Below, piece after piece: positions 1 through 6,185 of a stretch of DNA of 9,266 nucleotides (the first letter of the stretch is position 1; each line of letters begins with the position of its first letter). The DNA is taken from the NCBI GenBank assembly GCA_903910245.1, contig CAIVYX010000370.1, forward strand, positions 1 to 9,266. The letters run 5' to 3'. Source of the stretch: an uncultured Opitutia bacterium (GTDB taxonomy: Bacteria > Verrucomicrobiota > Verrucomicrobiia > Opitutales > UBA953). The notes under the pieces were generated by a model. The model did no database searches, had not been told where the DNA came from, and saw only the letters and a list, made by a program, of their open reading frames with translations. Made by a program: the position numbers and the translations under genes.

Positions 1-69
1 GGCTTCATCGGTCTCCAGGTCGAAGGCGGCGCCTTTGAAGTCAAGCGCTGCACCCTCGAGCCCCTGTAA
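1..69 (+). CDS. C-terminal fragment of a DUF1080-type (3-keto-disaccharide hydrolase-like) protein
   Basis: Frame 1 is open from the window edge and stops at TAA 67-69, giving 22 residues that begin GFIGLQVEGGAFEVKRC. DUF1080 domains usually end in this way, with a G-x-I-G-L-Q strand followed by an E-V-(K/R)-x-(C/N) strand. The next gene downstream is itself a double DUF1080 protein and starts only 43 bp later on the same strand, which supports the assignment and suggests one transcript. The rest of the gene lies outside the window, so its domain number and signal peptide cannot be judged. The alternative is any other concanavalin-like beta-sandwich protein with a similar last strand. Confidence 0.6.
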   Translation, partial: GFIGLQVEGGAFEVKRCTLEPL

Positions 70-70
70 A

Positions 71-110
71 CCCTCCTGCCCTCAGGCCCTCCTGTCCTCC
101 CTTCCTCGAT
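71..110. repeat. Degenerate 8-bp tandem repeat (CCCTCCTG) in the DUF1080 intergenic spacer
   Basis: CCCTCCTG occurs exactly at 71-78 and 87-94. A variant, CCCTCAGG, lies between them at 79-86, giving three in-phase octamers. Two further degenerate units (TCCTCCCT, TCCTCGAT) run up to the ATG at 113. The tract is almost pure pyrimidine on the plus strand and contains CCTCC three times. It therefore cannot act as a Shine-Dalgarno; instead it resembles the anti-Shine-Dalgarno end of 16S rRNA. Confidence 0.5.
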
Positions 111-112
111 CT

Positions 113-1405
113 ATGCGTCTCCTCACTACCCTCCTCGCCGTCGCGACTTCCACTCTCTTCGCCGACGCTCCTCCTGGCTTTACTCCGCTCTTCAACGGCA
201 AGGACCTTGCTGGCTGGCATGGCTACAATCCTCACTCCGTCACCAAGCTCACGGGCGAAAAGAAGGACGCGATGCTTGCCAAGATGCGCGAGGAATTCCC
301 GCAGCACTGGTCCGTGAAGGATAGCGAAATCCTCAACCCCGGCACCGGCGCTTACGCGACGACCGATAAGGACTACGGCGACTTCGAACTGGTGCTCGAA
401 TACAACATGGCCCCGAAGGGCGACTCCGGCGTCTACCTCCGCGGCGTGCCGCAGGTCCAGATTTGGGACCCGACCGACGAGAAGGCCTTCAAGCATAACG
501 CCCAGCTCGGCTCGGGCGCCCTTTGGAACAACTCCCCGGGCAAGCCTGGCAAAGACCCACTCGTGCTGGCCGACAAGCCCGCCGGCGAATGGAACAGCCT
601 CCGCATCGTCATGACCGGCGCCCGCGTCAGCATTTGGCTCAACGGTAAGCAGACCGTCGACCATGCCACCCTCGAGAACTACTACGATCGTAAGGCCGCC
701 ATCCCCGCCAAGGGACCGATCTCCCTCCAGACGCACGGCGCCCCGATCCGCTGGCGCAATCTCGCCATCCGCGAAATCGCCGGTGATGAAGCGAACCGTA
801 TCCTGGCTTCGCACGGTAAGGCCGGCTTCAAATCGATCTTCAACGGTAAGGACTTCACGGGTTGGGCCGGCCCGGTCGAGAACTTCGAAGTGGCCGATGG
901 CGCCATCCGTTGCAAGACGGGCAAAGGCGGCACGCCCTACTACAATCAGGACCTGACCGACTTCGCCAACCGTCTGGAATTCAAGCTGCCCTCCGGCGGC
1001 AACAATGGTCTCGCCCTGCGTTACCCGGGCACGGGCAACCCGGCCTATGCGGCCATGTGCGAACTCCAGGTGCTCGATGACAACTACGACAAGGTGAAGG
1101 GCAAGATCGACCCCCGCCAGGTCCACGGCTCCGCCTACGGCATGGTCGCCGCCCAGCGCGGTTATCAGCGCCCCATCGGCGAATGGAACTTCCAGGAAAC
1201 CACCGTCGTCGGCTCGACGATTAAGGTCGAACTCAACGGCTTCATCATCCTCGACGCCGACCTCTCGAAGGTCGACATGGCCACGGTGATGGCGAAGAGC
1301 CCGCACCCGGGTAAGGATCTTAAGAACGGCTTCTTCGGCTTCGCCGGACATAACGACGCCGCGGCTTTCCGGAATATCGAAATCAAGGACCTTGCCGCCA
1401 AGTAA
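113..1405 (+). CDS. Secreted protein with two tandem DUF1080 (3-keto-disaccharide hydrolase-like) domains
   Basis: This is a 430-aa exported protein. A Sec signal peptide covers residues 1-17 (MRLLTTLLAVATSTLFA). Domain 1 spans about residues 22-222: FNGKDLAGW at 27-35, GDSGVYLRG at 103-111, GEWNSLRI at 158-165 and a closing RWRNLAIREI. Domain 2 spans about 238-427: FNGKDFTGW at 243-251, GGNNGLALR at 295-303, CELQVLDD at 316-323, GEWNF at 356-360 and a closing FRNIEIKDL. This is the concanavalin-like DUF1080 fold (PF06439), annotated as 3-keto-disaccharide hydrolase. Members act on, or bind, oxidised glycosides in the periplasm or at the surface; which of the two domains here is catalytic cannot be told. 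I chose the ATG at 113 because it directly precedes a signal peptide, whereas an upstream TTG at 35 would overlap the previous gene and bury the signal. A perfect terminator follows. Confidence is high for the family and moderate for the activity. Confidence 0.88.
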   Translation: MRLLTTLLAVATSTLFADAPPGFTPLFNGKDLAGWHGYNPHSVTKLTGEKKDAMLAKMREEFPQHWSVKDSEILNPGTGAYATTDKDYGDFELVLEYNMAPKGDSGVYLRGVPQVQIWDPTDEKAFKHNAQLGSGALWNNSPGKPGKDPLVLADKPAGEWNSLRIVMTGARVSIWLNGKQTVDHATLENYYDRKAAIPAKGPISLQTHGAPIRWRNLAIREIAGDEANRILASHGKAGFKSIFNGKDFTGWAGPVENFEVADGAIRCKTGKGGTPYYNQDLTDFANRLEFKLPSGGNNGLALRYPGTGNPAYAAMCELQVLDDNYDKVKGKIDPRQVHGSAYGMVAAQRGYQRPIGEWNFQETTVVGSTIKVELNGFIILDADLSKVDMATVMAKSPHPGKDLKNGFFGFAGHNDAAAFRNIEIKDLAAK

Positions 1406-1426
1406 GCGTCCCTCAAGGCCTCCATC

Positions 1427-1451
1427 AAACCCCTCGAAAGAGGGGTTTTTT
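1427..1451 (+). terminator. Intrinsic terminator after the double-DUF1080 gene
   Basis: A perfect 9-bp stem (AAACCCCTC at 1427-1435 pairing with GAGGGGTTT at 1440-1448) is capped by a GAAA tetraloop of the stable GNRA type. It is followed by a six-T run at 1446-1451 that overlaps the end of the stem. It starts 21 bp after the TAA at 1403-1405. It separates the DUF1080 unit from the DUF1553/DUF1501 unit, so the latter should have its own promoter in 1452-1510. Confidence 0.9.
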
Positions 1452-1453
1452 AT

Positions 1454-1467
1454 TAACTGCTAATTGC
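1454..1467. repeat. Two near-identical heptamers (TAAYTGC) directly after the terminator
   Basis: TAACTGC (1454-1460) is followed directly by TAATTGC (1461-1467), matching at six of seven positions. A degraded third start (TATGCCC) comes next. Two copies alone would be unremarkable. It is listed because the spacers at 71-110 and 6153-6180 also hold short-period repeats. Confidence 0.3.
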
Positions 1468-1491
1468 TATGCCCCAGCGAGGGTCTTAATT
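1464..1491 (+). promoter_or_regulatory. Weak candidate sigma-70-like promoter for the DUF1553-DUF1501 unit
   Basis: TTGCTA (1464-1469, 4 of 6 to TTGACA) and TTAATT (1486-1491, only 3 of 6 to TATAAT) are 16 bp apart, in the single AT-rich stretch between the terminator and the start codon at 1511. The implied transcript start, near 1498, would leave a leader of only about a dozen bases. A promoter is required somewhere here because a strong terminator lies just upstream, but these exact boxes are a guess. No Shine-Dalgarno is visible before 1511. Confidence 0.25.
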
Positions 1492-1510
1492 ATCTCCCAT
1501 CGCAAGCCCC

Positions 1511-4500
1511 ATGCGCCCCTATCGCCCTCTTCTCGCCGTCGCCGGCGCCCTGCTCTTTGCTTCATCGGCTTCAGCCGAGCGCATCCAGTTCAACCGCGAT
1601 ATCCGGCCAATCTTCTCTGACACCTGCTTCGCCTGCCACGGCCCGGACGAGAATAAGGTGAAGGGCAAGCTACGCCTCGATTCCCTCGACGCCGCGCGCA
1701 AGGGCGGGAAGTCCGGCGAACCAGCCATCACGCCGGGCCATCCAGAGAAGAGCGAAGTGATAAAGCGCTTGCTGACGACCGACGCTGACGACCACATGCC
1801 TCCGGCAGAGTTCCACAAGGTGCTCACCAAAGCGCAGATCGCCCTCGTCGAACAGTGGATCAAGGAAGGCGCCGAATACCAAGGCCACTGGGCCTTCCAG
1901 ATTCCCGTCAAACCAGCCGTCCCGACGATTCCTGCCGGCGGTAACGCCATCGATGGCTTCCTCGCCCAAGGCCTCACCGCCAAGGGACTCAAGCCCAACG
2001 GGGACGCACCGAAGGCCACGCTGCTCCGCCGCGCCGCCCTCGACCTGATCGGCCTACCTCCCTCCGACGCCGACCTGCAGGCCTACTTGGCCGACTCCTC
2101 ACCCGACGCTTGGTCCAAGGCCCTCGACCGCCTGATGGCTTCGCCTTACTACGGCGAGAACATGGCGATGCAGTGGCTCGACTTCGCCCGCTACGCCGAT
2201 TCCAACGGCTTCCAGAGCGACACGCAGCGCACGATGTGGCCCTACCGCGATTGGGTGATCAAAGCCTTCAACAACAACCAGCCGTTCGACGCCTTCACGG
2301 TTGAGCAGCTCGCCGGTGACCTAATTCCTAACGCCACCCGCGACCAAATCGTGGCCACGGCTTTCCATCGCAACCACCGCCTCAATGGCGAGGGAGGCCG
2401 CATTGTGGAGGAATGGTTCGCCGAAAACGTCATCGATCGCATCGAGACCACCGGCTCCACCTGGATGGGTCTGACGATGAACTGCTGCCGCTGTCACGAC
2501 CATAAGTACGATCCGATCTCGCAGAAGGAATTCTATCAATTCTTCGCTTACTTCAATTCGAACAACGAATCAGGGGTACTGGGGGAATTTGGTGGCTCCG
2601 GCCGAACCCGTGCCGGCGGCAATACCTCCCCCCTGCTTTCCCTCCCGACCGAGGAGCAACAAAAGCAGATCGACTTAGCCACTACAGCACTGAACTCGGC
2701 TGAGGCCGCGCTGAAAGGCATCCCCTCCTCCCAGCCCGAACTCTTCGCGAAGTGGCTCGACCGTCAGCGTGCTGCCTTCTCGAAAGAAGGCGTGGCCTGG
2801 CAGTCCCTGCCCGAGGAAAAAGTGACGGCAAAAGAAAATGCTGAGTTCAAACGCCTCGAAGACGGTTCGTGGCTCGTCTCGGGCGGTACCGCCGAGAAGG
2901 AAACCTACGTAGTCGAAGCCTCGCCTGCGCCAGGTCGGCTGACCGCCGTACGCCTCGAAGCCCTACCCGATGACTCCCATCCGGGCAAAAGCCTCGGCCG
3001 TGCCTTCAATGGCAACTTCGTACTCAGCGCCTTCGAGATCCGCCTGCGTACAGCCGACGGCAAGACGACGAACCTTCCGCTGGTGAAGGCGGAAACGGAC
3101 TACGATCAAGCCGGCTGGAGCATCGCCAAACTTGCCCCCACCCCGATGACCAAGGGCAAGGCGAAGAAAGCCGATAACAACAAAGCCGGCTGGGCAATCG
3201 GAGGTAATCTAGCCGAGAACCGGGTCCCACGTAAGGCAATCTTCACCATCGCGCCGACGACCATTCCCGCCGGCGCCAAGCTGGTCGTGGTAATGCGCCA
3301 CGAGTCGGCCTCTAACCATAGCATCGGACGCTTCCGCCTGAATGTCTCCGGCCAGGACCCTAAATTACTCTCGCTGAAGACCGACCCTGCGTCTGAAGCC
3401 GCTCGCCGACTCATGGCGAAACCCGTCAACCAAATCACGCCGGCCGACCGCAAGGCGCTCGAGAAACTCTTCGTCGACAGTCCCGATCACCCTCGCTTCG
3501 CCGCCACCGCCAAGGTCGCCACCGCGAAGGCGGCCTTCGATACGGCTAATAACGCACCGGTGACGGTGATGGTGATGAATGAACTCCCCAAGCCGCGTGA
3601 TGCCTTCGTGCTGCTCCGTGGCGAATACGATAAGATCGGGCCGAAGGTGGAACGCGCCCTCTTCCGCGCCCTCCCTCCAATGCCCGCCGGCGAACCCAAC
3701 AACCGCCTAGGCTTCGCCCGCTGGCTCGTCAGCGGCACACACCCGCTGACCGGACGCATCTGGGTCAATCGTGCTTGGGAACGTTTCTTCGGTATCGGTC
3801 TGGTGAAGACCTCCGAGAATTTCGGTTCGCAGGCCGAATGGCCGAGCAACCCCGAACTGCTCGACTGGCTCGCGGTCGAGTTCGTCGACCGCAAATGGGA
3901 TATGAAGGCGATGCAGAAACTCATCATGTCCAGCTCTGCCTATCGCCGCAGCGCCGCGGTCACGCCCGAGATGCTCGAGAAGGATCCCGATAATCGCCTC
4001 GTGGCGCGTGGTCCCCGTTTCCGCCTCCCGGCCGAAGTCATCCGCGACCAGGCCCTCTGGACAGCTGGCCTGCTCGTCGACAAGCAAGGTGGTCCCAGCG
4101 TGAAGCCTTACATGCCCGAAGCGGTCTGGGACGAGACCAGCGTCTACGGCGACATGCGTAATTACAAGGCCGAGACGGGTGAAGGCCTCTGGCGCCGTTC
4201 CCTCTATACGATTTGGAAACGCACCGCAGCACCACCCACGATGCTGCTCTTTGACTCCGCCGGCCGCGAAGTGTGCACGGTGAAGCGCTCCCGCTCCAAT
4301 ACGCCGATGCAGGCGCTCTCGCTGCTCAACGAGGTCACCTTCGTCGAAGCCGCTCGCAAGCTCGCCGAGCAGTCACTCCGTCAACCCGGAGACAACGACG
4401 CGAAGTTGGCCTGGACCTTCCGCAAAGTGGTCCGCCGCGATGCCACCCCAGCGGAACTCGCGGTGCTGCGCAAGGGTCTGGATAAGCGCCTCGCGACCTA

Positions 4501-4645
4501 TGCCGCCGACGCCACGCTGGCACCCAAGCTCCTCGCCACTGGCGTGAGCCCGGCCGCCACCGACCTCGACCGCAACCAGCTGGCCGCTTGGACGGCCACC
4601 GCCAACATCCTCCTCAACCTCGACGAAACCGTCACCCGCGAATGA
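1511..4645 (+). CDS. Secreted PSCyt1-DUF1549-DUF1553 multidomain cytochrome c-like protein
   Basis: This is a 1044-aa protein with a Sec signal peptide (residues 1-22, likely cleaved after ASA). Domain order follows the classic planctomycete/verrucomicrobial layout. PSCyt1 (about 27-125) has the haem motif CFACH at 39-43 and a candidate distal Met96 in HMPP. DUF1549/PSCyt2 (about 145-350) has a second CxxCH, CCRCH at 325-329, inside the family signature MGLTMNCCRCHDHKYDP. A beta-rich insert (about 475-615) includes FNGNFVLSAFEI and a Lys/Gly/Ala-rich loop at 548-554. DUF1553/PSD1 (about 688-950) has VNRAWERFFGIGLVKTSENFG, PSNPELLDWLA and RSRSNTPMQALSLLNE. The length and the final LNLDETVTR motif are normal for a complete protein. 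These proteins are periplasmic or surface-attached and biochemically undefined; an electron-transfer role in polysaccharide or sulfated-glycan breakdown is inferred from the haem motifs and typical neighbours. Its stop codon overlaps the DUF1501 start, implying translational coupling. The adjacent extra cysteine (Cys326) in the second haem motif is noteworthy. Domain assignment is firm; function is not. Confidence 0.93.
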   Translation: MRPYRPLLAVAGALLFASSASAERIQFNRDIRPIFSDTCFACHGPDENKVKGKLRLDSLDAARKGGKSGEPAITPGHPEKSEVIKRLLTTDADDHMPPAEFHKVLTKAQIALVEQWIKEGAEYQGHWAFQIPVKPAVPTIPAGGNAIDGFLAQGLTAKGLKPNGDAPKATLLRRAALDLIGLPPSDADLQAYLADSSPDAWSKALDRLMASPYYGENMAMQWLDFARYADSNGFQSDTQRTMWPYRDWVIKAFNNNQPFDAFTVEQLAGDLIPNATRDQIVATAFHRNHRLNGEGGRIVEEWFAENVIDRIETTGSTWMGLTMNCCRCHDHKYDPISQKEFYQFFAYFNSNNESGVLGEFGGSGRTRAGGNTSPLLSLPTEEQQKQIDLATTALNSAEAALKGIPSSQPELFAKWLDRQRAAFSKEGVAWQSLPEEKVTAKENAEFKRLEDGSWLVSGGTAEKETYVVEASPAPGRLTAVRLEALPDDSHPGKSLGRAFNGNFVLSAFEIRLRTADGKTTNLPLVKAETDYDQAGWSIAKLAPTPMTKGKAKKADNNKAGWAIGGNLAENRVPRKAIFTIAPTTIPAGAKLVVVMRHESASNHSIGRFRLNVSGQDPKLLSLKTDPASEAARRLMAKPVNQITPADRKALEKLFVDSPDHPRFAATAKVATAKAAFDTANNAPVTVMVMNELPKPRDAFVLLRGEYDKIGPKVERALFRALPPMPAGEPNNRLGFARWLVSGTHPLTGRIWVNRAWERFFGIGLVKTSENFGSQAEWPSNPELLDWLAVEFVDRKWDMKAMQKLIMSSSAYRRSAAVTPEMLEKDPDNRLVARGPRFRLPAEVIRDQALWTAGLLVDKQGGPSVKPYMPEAVWDETSVYGDMRNYKAETGEGLWRRSLYTIWKRTAAPPTMLLFDSAGREVCTVKRSRSNTPMQALSLLNEVTFVEAARKLAEQSLRQPGDNDAKLAWTFRKVVRRDATPAELAVLRKGLDKRLATYAADATLAPKLLATGVSPAATDLDRNQLAAWTATANILLNLDETVTRE

Positions 4646-6105
4646 ACTGCAACGATCGTCAATTCCTCGGACTCGATGCGGCCACGAAGATGGCCCTGTC
4701 CCGCCGCACGTTCATCAAGGGCTCCGCGGGGGGCATCGGCCTCGCTGCGCTGGGCTCGCTGATCGGCACTCCAGCCTTCGCCGCTAACCCGGGACTGGGC
4801 TTCCCGAACTTCAAACCGAAGGCGAAGCGCATCATCTACCTCTTCCAGTCCGGAGCACCGTCCCAGATGGACCTCTTTGACCCGAAGCCGCAACTGGAAG
4901 CGATGCGCGGCAAGGACCTGCCGGAATCAATCCGCAAAGGACAACGCCTGACGACGATGACGTCGGGCCAGAAGAACTTCCCGGTCGCGCCGTCGATTTT
5001 CAAATTCAAACAGCACGGGCAGTCGGGCAACTGGTTCAGCGAACTGATTCCGCACATCGCCTCAAAGTCCGACGAATGGTGCGTCGTTCGCGCGATGCAT
5101 ACAGAAGCCATCAACCATGACCCGGCGATCACGTTCATGCAGACGGGCAGCCAGTTAGCCGGTCGCCCGAGCATCGGCTCCTGGTCTGCCTACGGTCTCG
5201 GTAGCGAAAATGCCGACCTTCCCGCCTACGTGGTGATGACTTCCTTTGGTAGCGGTCGTCCCGACGACCAGCCGCTCTACGACCGCCTCTGGGGCGCGGG
5301 CTTCCTGCCCTCCAAACTCCAAGGGGTAAAGCTCCGCAATAAAGGCGAACGCGTCCTCTACCTGAAGGACCCCGAAGGTATTCCGCGTGAAGTCCGCCGC
5401 GAACAGCTCGACGAACTGGCCGCCCTCAATAACCAGCGCCACGGCGTCCTGGGCGACCCGGAAATCCAGACCCGTATCTCGCAATACGAGATGGCCTTCC
5501 GCATGCAGACCAGCGTGCCTGACCTGCTCGACCTCTCAAAGGAACCGCAACACGTACTCGACCTCTATGGACCGGACGTGAAGCGCCCAGGCTCCTTCGC
5601 CTCGAACTGCCTCCTGGCGCGTCGCCTCTGCGAACGCGATGTCCGCTTCGTCCAGCTCTTCCACATGGGCTGGGATCACCACGGCGGCCTGCCCAAAGCC
5701 ATCAAGGGCCAGTGTAACGACACCGACCAAGCCACGGCTGGACTGCTCACCGACCTCAAACAACGCGGCCTGCTCGATGATACGCTCATCGTTTGGGGCG
5801 GCGAATTCGGTCGTACGACCTACTCGCAAGGCGCGCTCACCGAGACCAACTACGGACGCGACCACCACCCCCGCTGCTTCACAGTCCTGATGGCCGGCGC
5901 CGGCGTGAACAAGGGCTCGACCTTCGGTGAGTCGGACGATTTCAGCTACAATATCGTCAAGGACGGCGTGCACGTGCACGACCTGAACGCAACCATCCTG
6001 CACCTGATGGGCGTCGAACACACCCGCCTGACTTACCGTCACCAAGGCCGCGACTTCCGCCTCACCGATATCCACGGCGAAGTCGTCAAGAAGCTCCTCG
6101 CCTAA
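4642..6105 (+). CDS. Tat-exported DUF1501 family protein (alkaline-phosphatase-like fold)
   Basis: This is a 487-aa protein. Its N-terminus carries a twin-arginine signal: SRRTFIKG at 20-27, then a small-residue hydrophobic stretch and a likely cleavage site AFA|A at 45-48. Family marks follow in order: YLFQSGAPSQMDLFDPKP (66-83), GWDHHGG (343-349), WGGEFGRT (385-392), GRDHHP (405-410) and HTRLTYRHQGRDFRLTD (460-476). DUF1501 (PF07394) is related to the alkaline phosphatase/sulfatase superfamily, and the paired His/Asp motifs look like metal-site remnants, but no activity is established. Tat export suggests folding, possibly with cofactor loading, before export. I chose the ATG at 4642 because ATGA overlaps the stop of the upstream DUF1553 gene, a typical coupled start, and leaves a normal distance to the RR pair. 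A later ATG at 4690 (Met17) would leave only four residues before it. DUF1553-DUF1501 pairing is a well-known arrangement in these phyla. Confidence 0.93.
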   Translation: MNCNDRQFLGLDAATKMALSRRTFIKGSAGGIGLAALGSLIGTPAFAANPGLGFPNFKPKAKRIIYLFQSGAPSQMDLFDPKPQLEAMRGKDLPESIRKGQRLTTMTSGQKNFPVAPSIFKFKQHGQSGNWFSELIPHIASKSDEWCVVRAMHTEAINHDPAITFMQTGSQLAGRPSIGSWSAYGLGSENADLPAYVVMTSFGSGRPDDQPLYDRLWGAGFLPSKLQGVKLRNKGERVLYLKDPEGIPREVRREQLDELAALNNQRHGVLGDPEIQTRISQYEMAFRMQTSVPDLLDLSKEPQHVLDLYGPDVKRPGSFASNCLLARRLCERDVRFVQLFHMGWDHHGGLPKAIKGQCNDTDQATAGLLTDLKQRGLLDDTLIVWGGEFGRTTYSQGALTETNYGRDHHPRCFTVLMAGAGVNKGSTFGESDDFSYNIVKDGVHVHDLNATILHLMGVEHTRLTYRHQGRDFRLTDIHGEVVKKLLA

Positions 6106-6153
6106 TCCTCAAGCCACGGACCCTCGGTTATGTAGCATAGGGCTCCTCGCCTA
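6093..6153. repeat. 12-bp direct repeat straddling the DUF1501 stop codon
   Basis: GCTCCTCGCCTA occurs at 6093-6104, where it encodes the last residues and the first two bases of the stop codon, and again exactly at 6142-6153 in the spacer, 49 bp downstream. The second copy leads directly into the heptamer array. It could mark a small duplication of the gene end or be coincidence; the bases between the copies show no wider homology that I can see. Confidence 0.5.
6118..6146 (+). terminator. Weak hairpin in the convergent spacer, possible terminator
   Basis: GGACCCT (6118-6124) can pair with AGGG-C-TCC (6139-6146) with one bulged C, enclosing an inner ATG/CAT stem of three pairs. It lies 13 bp after the DUF1501 stop. 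It lacks a T-run on either strand, so it is at best a poor intrinsic terminator. No better candidate exists in the 80-bp spacer for either converging gene. Confidence 0.25.
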
Positions 6154-6180
6154 TACTTCATACTCGATACTCTATACTCG
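6153..6180. repeat. Heptanucleotide tandem array, four units of consensus ATACTCG
   Basis: ATACT recurs at 6153, 6160, 6167 and 6174, exactly 7 bp apart, with the two remaining bases of the units being TC, CG, CT and CG. The 28-bp array is AT-rich within GC-rich surroundings and fills most of the space between two convergent genes, ending 5 bp before the sulfatase stop codon. The regular spacing is clear. A role in slippage, protein binding or transcript ends is unproven. Confidence 0.8.
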
Positions 6181-6185
6181 CCCGT

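Noticed and set aside
35..112. Upstream TTG extension of the double-DUF1080 protein
   Set aside because: It would overlap the preceding gene, translate the pyrimidine repeat into a Ser/Pro/Leu-rich leader, and place the signal peptide internally. The ATG at 113 is far better.
41..1351. 436-aa minus-strand open frame opposite the double-DUF1080 gene
   Set aside because: Its translation is repetitive in Val, Gly, Asp, Glu and Ala with no family motif, and it mirrors a gene with two clear domains and a signal peptide. It is a shadow of codon bias in GC-rich DNA.
1519..2019. Antisense open frame of 166 aa over the start of the DUF1553 gene
   Set aside because: It lies opposite the signal peptide and haem domain of a well-supported gene and shows no domain or ribosome site of its own.
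4588..4641. Upstream TTG start of the DUF1501 gene inside the DUF1553 gene
   Set aside because: The ATG at 4642 forms a standard ATGA overlap and gives a normal Tat signal length. The extension adds 18 residues that overlap coding sequence.
5536..6075. Antisense open frame of 179 aa over the end of DUF1501
   Set aside because: It covers the most conserved DUF1501 motifs on the other strand and has no recognisable features.
4690..6105. Alternative DUF1501 start at Met17
   Set aside because: It remains formally possible, but it leaves only four residues before the twin arginines and loses the stop-start overlap with the upstream gene.
6153..6180. Possible CRISPR array
   Set aside because: Repeat units are only 7 bp with no spacers between them and no cas genes nearby, so this is a simple tandem repeat.
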